A stretch of DNA of 64,000 nucleotides from Aphrocallistes beatrix (lineage: Eukaryota; Porifera; Hexactinellida; Sceptrulophora; Aphrocallistidae), in contig OY725505.1 of assembly GCA_963281255.1 (NCBI GenBank), forward strand, positions 2,914,001 to 2,978,000, given 5' to 3'. The translations under genes and the position numbers were made by a program. Under the pieces are notes generated by a model. It was not told where the DNA came from. It was given only the letters and a program-made list of their open reading frames with translations, and made no database searches. Below, piece after piece: positions 42,501 to 53,301 of the stretch. Within the stretch, counting starts at the first letter, position 1. Each line of letters opens with the position of its first letter.

Positions 42501-45500
42501 ACCTAATGTTGGCTGTTAAGAAATCGCTTCAAGCTTAAAACAAGAATTTTAGATTTCGAATATCATATTTTCAGATCGATATGATAATTTATTCATTAAC
42601 CTTTGTTTACAATATTTATATAAAGAAAATTCCCAAAATAGGTTAGATTGTCTGCAAGCAGCGCAGCGCAAGCAAGCGAAACGCGCTTGTATATTATAAA
42701 ATGCTTAATTAAAGTTCCGCTTACCTAGAGTTCCCTCCCGTATGATGAACTCTCCCTCTTGATAGACCTCATCCTCTAGAGCATCAGCTAGCTTCATCAA
42801 ATTATTATCATCTACTCTCTTCAAGAAGTGTGCAGTCTTGAGGAATCCAAGTTTAGCATTGTGCTTAACCATGGATGTTTGCATCATGATCTGTTGGAAA
42901 GCTTTTCTTTCCAATGCCCAAACAGTGCAAGCAGTATTCGTAGTGATGGTAGCGGTGCGGGGGCATTTGTAGAGAATGGCTAGCTCTCCAAATACCTTGC
43001 CAACTCCCATTCTCCCGCGCGAAATACCGTTCTTTGTCACCTCCACATCACCACCTGAAATGACATAGAGATGTGTCCCAACTGCTCCTTCCTTACAGAT
43101 GATATCTCCGCTCTTGAATGTACGAGAAGTCATGCATTCTACGATCTCTTCGATTTGTTCCTGCAAAAAAAATATAAATCATTATGATATCTATTTATCA
43201 ATCCATAGTAATAATATTAGCTATTGTATAGTGACCACCAATGAGGAATGGAATGTTCTAATAAACTTGTTTTCAATTCTGAAGATTTCGATCTATTCAT
43301 TCTTTTTAATATATAAGATTTAAATTTCTTCAAATATATCTTTCACAATTAGAAAATGAGATACAAATTAGCATTCACCCAGCTATTCAAGGCTATACGC
43401 TATTTCATAACTACAACTATAACATGATATTATCACAGGAAAACGAAACAAGTTCTGTGTAGAGAAATTTGATACATATAAAGTAGACTCCGCTTAATTG
43501 CGACACCTGGTAACTAGGTCATGTTTGGCTGGACTGGAATAGTTCCCATACAGAAGCTAATCTCAACTCATCGGGTAATTGGGAACTAATCGAGTCAAGA
43601 CAGCAAGCAACGATCCAATTAAGCGGACTCAATGTATGTGAATACTCACTAGTAACGCAACATCTACTCAAATATTCAGCACAGCTCAAACCATCCCTGG
43701 TCTATCCTTAGCTCTAACACAAGCCAGACAGTGCAACTCACATGGGCGTAGCCAGGAACTTTTGTAGAGGGGGATATTAACTAGCTGGGGGGTCTGGGGC
43801 GTTAAAAGCCCCCCAGTGGCGTCCAGGGGCAAAGCCACTGGAAGCTAACAACAATTTGTCCCACAATTTGGACAGATTTATCAAATTTTGAGGTTCTAGG
43901 AATACAAATTACCTTCGATAGCACTCCTCTCACAAATTATTTTATAATTTACTAAATAAATATTCAGAGTTTATCCAGACAGAGAGAGACAGCTCACCTT
44001 ATGGAGATGCTGCAAGAAGTCATTGCTCCTGATCGCTTGAGTTATCAGCTTCTTGTTGTTAAAGTCTTTTGGTTCTCTTTTCAATTTGGAAGCAGGTGGA
44101 GCTATTCCAGAAGGTTCAGCTGACACACCTTCTCTCTTCGTTCGTTCTTTATCGTCTGGCTATAGGAATGAAGGGCATGGTTATACACATACATCACTAG
44201 CTGATATAAAACTGTAAATGAAAACAAACAAATTTCAAGTCATTATATCTCAAAAATCACAATGCTTTGACCAATAGTATTGCATTTATTACATTTACAC
44301 ACGTTGCTACACATTTTGCTACACATGTAGCTACACGTGTAGCTACATGTGTAGCTACATGTGTGTAGCTACATGTGTAGCTACATGTGTGTAACTACAT
44401 GTGTCGCTACACGTGTAGCTACATGTGTAGCTACATGTGTAGCTACATGTGTGTAACTACATGTGTAACTACATGTGTAGTTACATGTGTAGCTACATGT
44501 GTAGCTACATGTGTAGCTACATGTATAACTACATGTGTAGTTACATGTGTAGCTACATGTGTAGCTACACGTGTAGCTACATGTGTAGCTACATGTGTAG
44601 CTACACGTGTAGCTACATGTGTAGCTACATGTGTAGCTACACGTGTAGCTACATGTGTAGCTACATGTGTAGCTACACGTGTAGCTACACGTGTAGCTAC
44701 ACGTGTAGTTACATGTGTAGCTACACGTGTAGCTACATGTGTAGCTACATGTGTGTAGCTACATGTGTAGCTACATGTGTGTAACTACATGTGTCGCTAC
44801 ACGTGTAGCTACATGTGTAGCTACATGTGTAGCTACATGTGTGTAACTACATGTGTAACTACATGTGTAGTTACATGTGTAGCTACATGTGTAGCTACAT
44901 GTGTAGCTACATGTATAACTACATGTGTAGTTACATGTGTAGCTACATGTGTAGCTACACGTGTAGCTACATGTGTAGCTACATGTGTAGCTACACGTGT
45001 AGCTACATGTGTAGCTACATGTGTAGCTACACGTGTAGCTACATGTGTAGCTACATGTGTAGCTACATGTGTAGTTACATGTGTAGCTACATGTGTAGCT
45101 ACACGTGTAGCTACATGTGTAGCTACATGTGTAGCTACACGTGTAGCTACATGTGTAGCTACATGTGTAGCTACATGTGTAGCTACATGTGTAGCTACAC
45201 GTGTAGCTACACGTGTAGTTACATGTGTAGCTACACGTGTAGCTACATGTGTAGCTACATGTGTGTAGCTACATGTGTAGCTACATGTGTGTAACTACAT
45301 GTGTCGCTACACGTGTAGCTACATGTGTAGCTACATGTGTAGCTACATGTGTGTAACTACATGTGTAACTACATGTGTAGTTACATGTGTAGCTACATGT
45401 GTAGCTACATGTGTAGCTACATGTATAACTACATGTGTAGTTACATGTGTAGCTACATGTGTAGCTACACGTGTAGCTACATGTGTAGCTACATGTGTAG

Positions 45501-48500
45501 CTACACGTGTAGCTACATGTGTAGCTACATGTGTAGCTACACGTGTAGCTACATGTGTAGCTACATGTGTAGCTACATGTGTAGTTACATGTGTAGCTAC
45601 ATGTGTAGCTACACGTGTAGCTACATGTGTAGCTACATGTGTAGCTACACGTGTAGCTACATGTGTAGCTACATGTGTAGCTACATGTGTAGCTACATGT
45701 GTAGCTACACGTGTAGCTACACGTGTAGTTACATGTGTAGCTACATGTGTAGCTACACGTGTAGCTACATGTGTAGCTACATGTGTAGCTACACGTGTAG
45801 CTACATGTGTAGCTACATGTGTAGCTACATGTGTAGCTACATGTGTAGCTACACATGTAGCTACACGTGTAGCTACACGTGTAGTTACATGTGTAGCTAC
45901 ACGTGTAGCTACATGTGTAGCTACATGTGTAGCTACATGTGTAGTTACATGTGTAGCTACATGTGTAGCTACATGTGTAGCTACATGTGTAGCTACACGT
46001 GTAGCTACACGTGTAGCTACACGTGTAGTTACATGTGTAGCTACACGTGTAGCTACATGTGTAGCTACATGTGTGTAGCTACATGTGTAGCTACATGTGT
46101 GTAACTACATGTGTCGCTACACGTGTAGCTACATGTGTAGCTACATGTGTAGCTACATGTGTGTAACTACATGTGTAACTACATGTGTAGTTACATGTGT
46201 AGCTACATGTGTAGCTACATGTGTAGCTACATGTATAACTACATGTGTAGTTACATGTGTAGCTACATGTGTAGCTACATGTGTAGCTACACGTGTAGCT
46301 ACATGTGTAGCTACATGTGTAGCTACATGTGTAGTTACATGTGTAGCTACATGTGTAGCTACACGTGTAGCTACATGTGTAGCTACATGTGTAGCTACAC
46401 GTGTAGCTACATGTGTAGCTACACGTGTAGCTACACGTGTAGTTACATGTGTAGCTACACGTGTAGCTACATGTGTAGCTACATGTGTAGCTACATGTGT
46501 AGTTACATGTGTAGCTACATGTGTAGCTACATGTGTAGCTACACGTGTAGCTACACGTGTAGTTACATGTGTAGCTACACGTGTAGCTACATGTGTAGCT
46601 ACATGTGTAGCTACACGTGTAGCTACATGTGTAGCTACATGTGTAGCTACATGTGTAGTTACATGTGTAGCTACATGTGTAGCTACATGTGTAGCTACCA
46701 GGGTTGGCTAATTTAACCCACCCCCCGGGTTAAACCCGGATTTAACCCGGGTTAAACCCGGATTTAACCCGGGTTAAACCCGGGCTGGGCAAAACCCCCT
46801 TTTGTGGGTTAAACTGGGTTAAAGTGGGTTTTATTCTAATGTACTTGTAAATCAAGTTAATTTTAGCGATATTAATTGTTTGGATTGAAAATTCTTATAC
46901 TGCAAGTATTATATTGAGATTCCGTAATGATATTTTTAATAAGACCTGATGTACGAACATGGAATTTCTTAAAAGTTACAACAATCTGAGGTGCATTAAG
47001 TAAACAATCAAAGGATACTACGTACTATTATTTATGTAGAGCAGTTTGTTCATCTTACCTACTCTAATCATAGCGGTTACTACATGTATAATGCAAATTT
47101 TGTTGGTGGCCCAGTGATCCTGTTCAAAGCTTTTTCTAAAAGTAGAAGGTCTAAGGTGAGGCGCATAAATGCTTCAATTGAGCGGATATTTTCTAACTTT
47201 AGTTTAGTCCAGAACAAACTTCGAAATAGATTAGACTTAGAGAACCAGCAAAATTGGTAATCTGTTATCGGGAATTGAGAGGTTCAGTGGAGTTTGACTG
47301 GTGATTTGCTTTTCATTTGTTTTAGATTTTCATTTGTGTATTATATTTTGATATGCACCTCTTACAAAATACTTATATAATTAACTATAATCGTTGAATT
47401 TGAAAACAAGGACAATAACTGGGAAAATCCGTTTCTGGACAATAAAACCCGTTTTAACCCGGGTTAAACTAATTAAACCGGGTTTTACCCGGGTTTAACC
47501 CACTGGGCTGGGCAAAACCTATTTAACCCGGGTTAAATTCCAACCCTGGTAGCTACATGTGTAGCTACATGTATAACTACATGTGTAGTTACATGTGTAG
47601 CTACATGTGTAGCTACATGTGTAGTTACATGTGTAGCTACATGTGTAGCTACATGTGTAGCTACATGTGTAGCTACACGTGTAGCTACATGTTTTTTTGT
47701 TTTTTTTACCAGAATTGATTGAGGAACTGGGAGGTGCTAGAAATGTGAAATTTGGCACACAGATAAATAATAATGAGTATACGATTAAGTTCGAAGATCT
47801 AAGCGAAATCTTCACACCTTTTAAATTTCTGCTACAGTTCTGATTTCATTAATGTAACTGCAGACAAATGGCAATTCAGTATCCTTAGTAGAGAACAAGA
47901 AAGCGACGTAATGTTTCTCTAATATCCCCAAGCGCCCACTGGGAAACTCTGCGGATACGGAGTGTCCGCAAGCCGCGAGCGCAAGCAAGCGAAGCGCGCT
48001 TGTATGCATTCATATTCTTATTGGTTGATTTCTAAATATATTTTTTGGTCCCTTGCACTGGTTCACAATAAGCGACCCTGACTGAAATATTTTTACTAAA
48101 AACGCGGGCTATTAAAACTCGATTAATGTGTATATCTCTGTAACGAATTTATTGAAGAAACTGCCAAACACAGAAAGCTGATTTTTCAAACACGTGTAGC
48201 AACACGTGTTGTAACACATGTAGCAACACGTGTTTCAACATATGTAGCAACACGTGTTGCAACACATGTGGTAACACGTGTTGCAACATATGTAGCAACA
48301 TATGTAGCAACACGTGTAGCAACATGTGTAGTAAGACATGTTGCAACATGTGTAGTAACACATGTGGCAACACATGTAGCAACACGTGTAGCAACACATG
48401 TGGCAACACATGTAGCAACACGTGTAGCAACACATGTGGCAACACATGTAGCAACACGTGTAGCAACACGTGTTTCTCATATGTAGCTACATATGAGAAA

Positions 48501-48834
48501 AAATATTCGTAAATAACAACAAACTCACAATGAGATGGCTGATATCAGGCGGTAAGATGGAAATATTCGATTCTTTAGGAACTTTAATTGTGCCTTCATT
48601 AGCTTTGAAAATGGTAGACAGAACATCTCTGTATTGATCCAGATCTCTCTGCAACCTAACTATCTCGTCGTCCTTTCTCTTCAATTCTCTCGTTTTTGTC
48701 TCCAACAGCTCATTCTGCTGTCTCGCATACTCCTCCAGTTTTTGTTTATCTTTCTTGAGTTCATGAATCTGGTCTACCTTCATGATGAGCTGTCCTCTGA
48801 TGCCCACATCACTGCTGTCGCTTATTTTAGACAT
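39259..48834 (-). CDS. PRKG1: cGMP-dependent protein kinase (PKG I type)
   Basis: Seven exons on the minus strand, 48834-48529, 44159-43998, 43160-42725, 42026-41843, 41182-40871, 40315-39903 and 39599-39259, join in frame to 717 residues. Order: N-terminal coiled coil/leucine zipper ([20 protein letters not shown]); autoinhibitory segment [12 protein letters not shown], very close to the PKG I pseudosubstrate region; cyclic-nucleotide site A with [16 protein letters not shown]; site B with FGEIALMGE...RTANV; kinase with [52 protein letters not shown]-terminal tail ending GWDKDF. It phosphorylates Ser/Thr targets when cGMP rises. Site B has four extra residues (QKRV) just before RTANV. Intron 1 is over 4 kb and full of satellite and a hAT element. 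Vertebrate PKG I is about 670-690 residues, so the length is plausible. Confidence 0.93.
39780..39899. repeat. (AAAC)n microsatellite touching a splice donor
   Basis: About 28 copies of the tetranucleotide, read as TTTG on the gene strand. It begins only a few bases after the donor GTTGGT of kinase exon 6. Confidence 0.95.
39903..40315 (-). CDS. PRKG1: Kinase exon 6 (kinase core)
   Basis: Encodes [20 protein letters not shown], the catalytic [16 protein letters not shown] and [12 protein letters not shown]. Phase 2 in, phase 1 out. Confidence 0.93.
40871..41182 (-). CDS. PRKG1: Kinase exon 5 (linker and glycine loop)
   Basis: Encodes [16 protein letters not shown], a proline-rich linker, the glycine loop GMGGFG and the lysine in YALKCLSK. 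Donor GTCAGT. Confidence 0.92.
41240..41398. repeat. Palindromic MITE, family T5
   Basis: TACTGTGGAATTCGCTTCTT to AAGCGAATTCTACTGTA, same general plan as T1-T4. Kinase intron 4. Confidence 0.75.
41575..41744. repeat. Palindromic MITE, family T4
   Basis: CAGTCAGGGTCGCTTATTGT to ATCGACCCTGACTG with TA on both sides. Kinase intron 4. Confidence 0.88.
41843..42026 (-). CDS. PRKG1: Kinase exon 4 (cyclic-nucleotide site B)
   Basis: Encodes [20 protein letters not shown] and the phosphate-binding cassette [20 protein letters not shown]. Phase 1 in, phase 2 out. Confidence 0.92.
42040..42178. repeat. Tigger-like MITE, family T2, partial
   Basis: Contains TTCGTATTATCCAGAATTCG and ends GTTAACGAGGTTTTACAG. 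It lies right next to the acceptor of kinase exon 4. Confidence 0.65.
42268..42436. repeat. Palindromic-unit minisatellite (GTTATAAC type)
   Basis: Repeats of GTTATAACAC and CTGTTATAACAATGTT-like units. GTTATAAC is self-complementary. Kinase intron 3. Confidence 0.92.
42655..42697. repeat. Family F GC-rich end fragment
   Basis: GCAGCGCAGCGCAAGCAAGC followed by GAAACGCGCTTGTAT, 25-30 bases before the end of kinase exon 3. Confidence 0.75.
42725..43160 (-). CDS. PRKG1: Kinase exon 3 (cyclic-nucleotide site A)
   Basis: Encodes [29 protein letters not shown] and [16 protein letters not shown], then the connecting helix to site B. Confidence 0.93.
43483..43634. repeat. Palindromic MITE, family T1, diverged
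   Basis: GTAGACTCCGCTTAATTGCG to AATTAAGCGGACTCAATG. Kinase intron 2. Confidence 0.7.
43742..43970. repeat. Dispersed repeat, family G
   Basis: Starts GGGCGTAGCCAGGAACTTTT, includes GGGGGGTCTGGGG and GCCACTGGAAGCTAAC. Reverse complement of part of 22627-22915. Kinase intron 2. Confidence 0.75.
43998..44159 (-). CDS. PRKG1: Kinase exon 2 (autoinhibitory segment)
   Basis: 54 codons, phase 0 at both ends. Begins [16 protein letters not shown] and ends [13 protein letters not shown]. Confidence 0.92.
44304..46698. repeat. 12-bp satellite array with higher-order structure
   Basis: About 2.4 kb of GTAGCTACATGT-type units with ACATGT/ACACGT variation. All parts are self-complementary (GTAGCTAC, ACATGT, ACACGTGT). 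A marker segment GTAACTACATGTGTCGCTAC recurs at about 44391, 44781, 45291 and 46101, which shows duplications of whole blocks of about 390, 510 and 810 bases. Long open frames here are products of a stop-free repeat, not genes. Kinase intron 1. Confidence 0.95.
46699..47548 (+). mobile_element. hAT element inserted in the satellite
   Basis: 850 bases with ends CAGGGTTGGCTAATTTAACC and GGTTAAATTCCAACCCTG and internal GGGTTAAACCCGG palindromes. GTAGCTAC at 46691-46698 and 47549-47556 is the 8-bp duplication, although it is also part of the satellite unit. Inside, 47171-47260 encodes [12 protein letters not shown] and [15 protein letters not shown], the hAT C-terminal dimerisation segment. The rest of the transposase is gone. 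Confidence 0.9.
47549..47691. repeat. 12-bp satellite, right remainder
   Basis: Same units as 44304-46698, separated from them by the hAT insertion. Ends at a poly-T run. Confidence 0.95.
47700..48005. repeat. Family F repeat, longer copy
   Basis: From CCAGAATTGATTGAGGAACT to the GC-rich block with GCGAAGCGCGCTTGTAT. Reverse-complement counterpart of 8404-9105. Confidence 0.8.
48188..48482. repeat. Palindromic-unit satellite (GCAACACGTGTTGC type)
   Basis: About 24 units of the type GTAGCAACACGT with ACATGT/ACGTGT alternation, related in style but not identical to the array at 44304. It ends about 45 bases from the end of kinase exon 1. Confidence 0.93.
48529..48834 (-). CDS. PRKG1: Kinase exon 1 (leucine zipper)
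   Basis: 102 codons from ATG at 48834, phase 0, donor GTGAGT. Coiled coil with regularly spaced Leu/Ile, as in PKG I dimerisation regions. Confidence 0.88.
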
Positions 48835-49272
48835 CAATCGGAAATAAGAATGCTAGGCATTTACAGTACATACCATCATTTAAAATAGTAGCTAAGCTGG
48901 TACTAAAGTAATCTTATAAATTATAATATTAACATTTCGCGCCTAGTAGGAATATTTATATTTAGCGCGGAACATATTTCAGGAAAAAGTCAACCGTAAT
49001 GTTAAATCCTTGGATTCTGATTGGCTAGTATGATTTGACACCTTTTGAGAAAAGGTGTGATAATTTTTCAGAATTTGGGCCCAGGTTCAAACCTCCACCA
49101 TATAAGGAATATATGGTCCAAACTTGGTGCAATTTGGTTTAATAGAATTCCAGGAGCGAGCAGACGGACATATTTACTGACGTCGCACGCAGATCTGACA
49201 TAAGACATCTCCTACACTAGGAGCTGCACTAACATAAATGTTAGCATTTACTTGACAAGTCTTTTATTAGGC

Positions 49273-49489
49273 CAGTGGTTCCCAACCTCTTTTACCTCGT
49301 GCACCCCCTGACATCTAAAAATTATTTTGTGCATCCCAGGACCCACCAAAGTCTGAAAAACTCTATTGATCCGACTTGTCATTGCAATAAGGACGACTAA
49401 TAATACGGACGAATCCTTGTCCCGTGCACCCCCGACTAAGGGCCCGTGCACCCCTAGGGGGTTCATGCACCCCAGTTTGGGAGCCGCTG
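49273..49489. mobile_element. hAT-type MITE with exact 8-bp duplication
   Basis: CAGTGGTTCCCAACC to GTTTGGGAGCCGCTG, flanked by TATTAGGC at 49265-49272 and 49490-49497. Confidence 0.92.
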
Positions 49490-50310
49490 TATTAGGCTAT
49501 CCAGAATGTATTGAAATCAGAAACGTCTTGTAACAGACGGATAAAACTTCGATAAAATGCTTCTCATTGACGAATTCAAATAATAATGTCAGTTACTTTT
49601 GTATTACCAAATGAAATAATTCACTCATACTTACCTCTATCCAGATCTTGGGATAATCGATAAAATGGTTTGTAGATTAATTTCCATATTTTCTAAACTC
49701 AATTTATACGTGAAACGGGATAATTCTAACATTAGCAATTTCAAAATTTGGACAAATCATCCATTTCACCTTACCTGATTTGATTACAATCTCCAATGTC
49801 CAATATCTTCAGTAAAAAATGCTTACAGTAATCAATTTTTTAAGCTTTTCTTAGAAGAAACACCGAACTACTCTAAACTGGTATGTAAGAAGTTATGAAT
49901 TAATTAAGTATGGCTAAAATAAGAATATTCTACAGAATTAAAAACAGCTATTGAACAACCCCCACAGCTTATCAGAAAATTGTTGATGAAGAAAATAAAA
50001 AGATGGAATTGTTATTAGATATTTCGTCTCTTACTGGTCTTTTCCGTATGGAATCCAAGCATATATATCAATAGTGGGCCTATCTCAGAGATTATTATAG
50101 GAGTGCATTAACAAAATTATTGGATTCTAATCTAAAAATTTTGAAACAAAACACTTTCAAATGACCTTATGAAGGTTGTTTTAGGCTTGTAGGGACCATT
50201 GAAACGGTTCAATACAAACTAGTTGAATCCATTAAACCTCAATTATATTTTACCATATCTGTATTACCCACACTCTATTTTGATCCGATTTCTTAAATCA
50301 TTGAATAGAC

Positions 50311-50619
50311 CAGTGGCGAGCAACCTTATCCTTAAGTGGGCCCCAATTCTGTCAGTTCTCATCACCATGGACATAGCATTAGAAACCGATATGGAAGCAA
50401 TGTAACAACTATAATTATACTTATAAAAGCAAAAATAAAATTAATTGAATCATTATATAATAATTATGGAAAATATATTGATATTCAGCATCAAGTTCAC
50501 ACTAAAATTAGGCGGGCCCATTTTGGATTACAATCACTACACGCTGGCCAATAATAGAGTTTGAAAAGAGTCGCGGGCCATCAAATTTAGTCTCGTGGGC
50601 CCCAGGTTGCCCACCACTG
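50311..50619. mobile_element. hAT-type MITE with exact 8-bp duplication
   Basis: CAGTGGCGAGCAACC to GGTTGCCCACCACTG, flanked by GAATAGAC at 50303-50310 and 50620-50627. A relative in reverse orientation lies at about 56430-56765. Confidence 0.92.
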
Positions 50620-50901
50620 GAATAGACAATAACAAATTTGGTAAAAACACTTGAATCTTTTTGGTAAAAGATTCAGTAGCTTTTTCAAAAACTTTTGGAC
50701 AGACGTCATGCACCGTCCATGTTAATAGGTCAGCTCCTATAATAGGAACTGACCTAAAACCAGGAATTCCAACAATTTTCAGTTAACTAACGTAAATTAA
50801 TTGAGAAGAGATATGATCAGAGAAATACAACACGAATTGAAACACTCAAAAACACAAATGTTGATTCGTTTCTAAGTCGAATTAAAATAGTTCTAAGCGA
50901 T

Positions 50902-52623
50902 TCATTTACTTTTAAAGAAACTGCTGAGAGAAGATTGCTTAGTGCCAGTGCTAGGCTTAACTTTCTTAAGTGCGCTTTCTAACTCTGTTTCAGGCTCACT
51001 CTCGTCAGTTGTGGAAACCATAACAAATTTTGTTTTCGTAACCAAGGAACCTTCTGAGTTGACGAAACATTCACTGACTGGTCTCTGTACTCGTTTCCTC
51101 CTCTTGCCCTGAATCTTGTCAGTTGTCTGAGTCACTCTATCAGGAACCTTTTGAGACATGTCTGAGAGTTCCTGCTCTTGACTAACCTAAGAACACAGGA
51201 TATATGAAAACCAGCCAAATATACTCAAATGATCCCCACCCCCCAAGATTACTTTTGCTGTCCCCTAGCAATAACGTTTTATTGTAAATTCTTAACACCT
51301 ACCATTGTATACATTCACAAGCGCGGTTTGCGGACACTGCGTATCCACAGAGCCGTCCTTCGTTCTAGAAATTTCTCCAGAAATTTCTGTGAAATATCTC
51401 AAAAATTTCACAGAAAATTCCCCAGAAATTTCACAGATATTTCATTGAAATTTCACAGAAAATTCCCCAGGAATTTCTCCAGAAATTTCACAGAAATTTC
51501 ACAGAAATTCACAGAAATTCACAGAAATATCTCTAGAAATTTCTCCAGAAATTTCTTCATAAATTTCACAGGAATTTCACAGAAATTTCTCCAGAAATTT
51601 CCCCAGAAATTTCACAGAAATTTCTCTAGAGCATTTGCGTTCTATCGTTGCATTTGCGTTCTATCGTATATTGCGTTCTATATATAAGTTAACACACAGA
51701 AGTGAACAGTGACGATAGATGCTCACCTGGCTGGGTTGTGGCGTGTCTTCAATCATGGGAATGCTAGGGTCAGTCCTGAGTAGCTCTTCGTCACTGTCAT
51801 CCTCCAGAAAACCGGTAACCTTCGGCTTGTCCACGTGGGACTCCACAACTTCCTGAGGGAGTGAGGGGGGGAAGTAGCGACGGGGTTTCAGGTCCATATC
51901 GCTCTCTGAAGAGCTAGAATCGCCGGATGGCGTCGGGGACTTATTAATCTGGATTCTCTTCACTGCTTCATCAAGTTTATTCACAGTCTTCTTATTCGTA
52001 CTTTTGACCGAATTTGAAAATTGCAGTTTATTCTGTCCCTTTTTAGGTAGGCTATTGTTAACTACAGTTCTATCGCTAGACAAAGAGGTTCCGATCAGTG
52101 AGTTGCTCTTTGAGTCGTTCGGATGCTTCGAAGTAGGAGCGAAGTTTTCAACTTTGGATTGATGCACGTCTCCATGAGTAGCTGACTTATACTTTAGGGT
52201 TCTACGCTGTATGCGTGAGTTTGTGATTTGTGAATATTTCAAGATTTCAGAGATGTTTTCTTGAATCAAAGTTGAAGCTTTTTGTAAGAGAAAAGGATTA
52301 CGGATATCGGATTTACTGATACTATAAACATGGATGGAAGTGATGCTTGAAAGTTGAGTTTTCACAAATTCTAAAAGTTCTTCAGCGACTAGTTTCACGA
52401 TTATTTCATTTTCAGAAAGATTTCCAGTTACAAGATAGACTAAGTGGACTTTGTGAGAAGATTGTGCTGATCTCAGTCTGTTAGCATATGACTGTAGCAT
52501 GGACTTAGCTTGGCTGCAGGGCACTCCAAGTGCAAGGGATAAGTGTCTGTAGGTAATAACCTTGTCTTCATCCTGGATCCAGTCGTCCAAGATCTGGAGA
52601 TATCCTTCTTCAGAAAATGACAT
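50902..52623 (-). CDS. POLD3: DNA polymerase delta subunit 3
   Basis: Two exons on the minus strand, 52623-51727 and 51186-50902, join in phase 0 to 393 residues. The N-terminal third folds like POLD3/Cdc27: ILDDWIQDEDKVITYRHLSL, then KSMLQSYANRLRSAQ and KVHLVYLVTG. A long charged, disordered middle follows, with runs such as SGDSSSSESDMDLK. Exon 2 adds the basic GKRRKRVQRPVSECF, with VTKTKFVMVSTTDES, and ends in QSSLSSFFKSK, a PCNA-binding PIP box of the QxxLxxFF type, as in known POLD3. The protein is an accessory subunit of the replicative polymerase delta and acts in the nucleus. The human protein is 466 residues, so this one is somewhat shorter. The acceptor of exon 2 is CTTAG. Confidence 0.9.
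51364..51628. repeat. Palindromic-unit repeat (AGAAATTTCT type) in the POLD3 intron
   Basis: Irregular copies of CCAGAAATTTCACAG and CAGAAATTTCTC. AGAAATTTCT is self-complementary. A family F fragment with GCGGACACTGCGTATCCACA precedes it at 51320-51355. Confidence 0.88.
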
Positions 52624-52803
52624 TCTAATTATAGTATACAATAGTATTCAGGTAAACCAGGGACCTGGGACGAAGTAACCTGTCCGTAGACAACAGGACT
52701 ACTTAAGTAGAGTAAATCCTCCACAGGGCAGTTTGTCGGGGGAGCTCCCTTGCTATTTTTCATGGGGGAGCGGCGTTTCCCACTAATTTTCAAAGAGATA
52801 GGG

Positions 52804-52939
52804 CCGTGGTTCTCAACCTGGGGTCTAAGTGGTCCACAGGATTCGAAACTTTGTTTACGGTTAATAGGAGGGGATCCACAGAATATAGGAAAATTGCTAT
52901 ACGGGGTCCACAGCCAAAAAAAAAGGTTGAAAATCGCTG
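52804..52939. mobile_element. hAT-type MITE, short
   Basis: CCGTGGTTCTCAACC to GGTTGAAAATCGCTG, with AGATAGGG on the left and AGATAGAG on the right, one mismatch in eight. It lies about 180 bases from the POLD3 start. Confidence 0.82.
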
Positions 52940-53301
52940 AGATAGAGATTCTTTCGTAATATTACTTTGGAGTGGCGATCGCAAAACCTTTTGTGACATT
53001 TATAGATATGTTCATGTCCTACCAATATTTAGGGACATACCTAGTTTACGGAATATCCAATTCCGGATATTGTAAATCCCTATTTTACGGAATATTCCGT
53101 AAAATAGGCATTTAAAATTCCGTTCCGTTCCATTCCGTAAATTAAGTATGTCCACATTTAGCGTAAAATACTATTTACAGGCGCTCCCCCACTTTAATTT
53201 TGGCCACTACACCACTGCCTGTCACACATCACACATCATGCAGTCGCTATATCCAGACATCCCACAAATGCGCCACGATAACAAATGAGCATCGTCTAGC
53301 A

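Larger units (their letters stand above)
48835..50901. other. Intergenic region between kinase and POLD3
   Basis: No gene recognised. Contains two hAT-type MITEs, listed separately. The first few hundred bases left of 49273 must include the kinase 5' region. Confidence 0.6.

Noticed and set aside
44304..46698. CRISPR-like array
   Set aside because: Repeats are contiguous with no unique spacers, and the genome is eukaryotic.
44387..46716. Cys/Tyr/Ser- and Cys/Val/Ala-rich open frames up to 263 codons
   Set aside because: Translation of the 12-bp satellite in an intron of the kinase gene. The codon pattern is simply the repeat.
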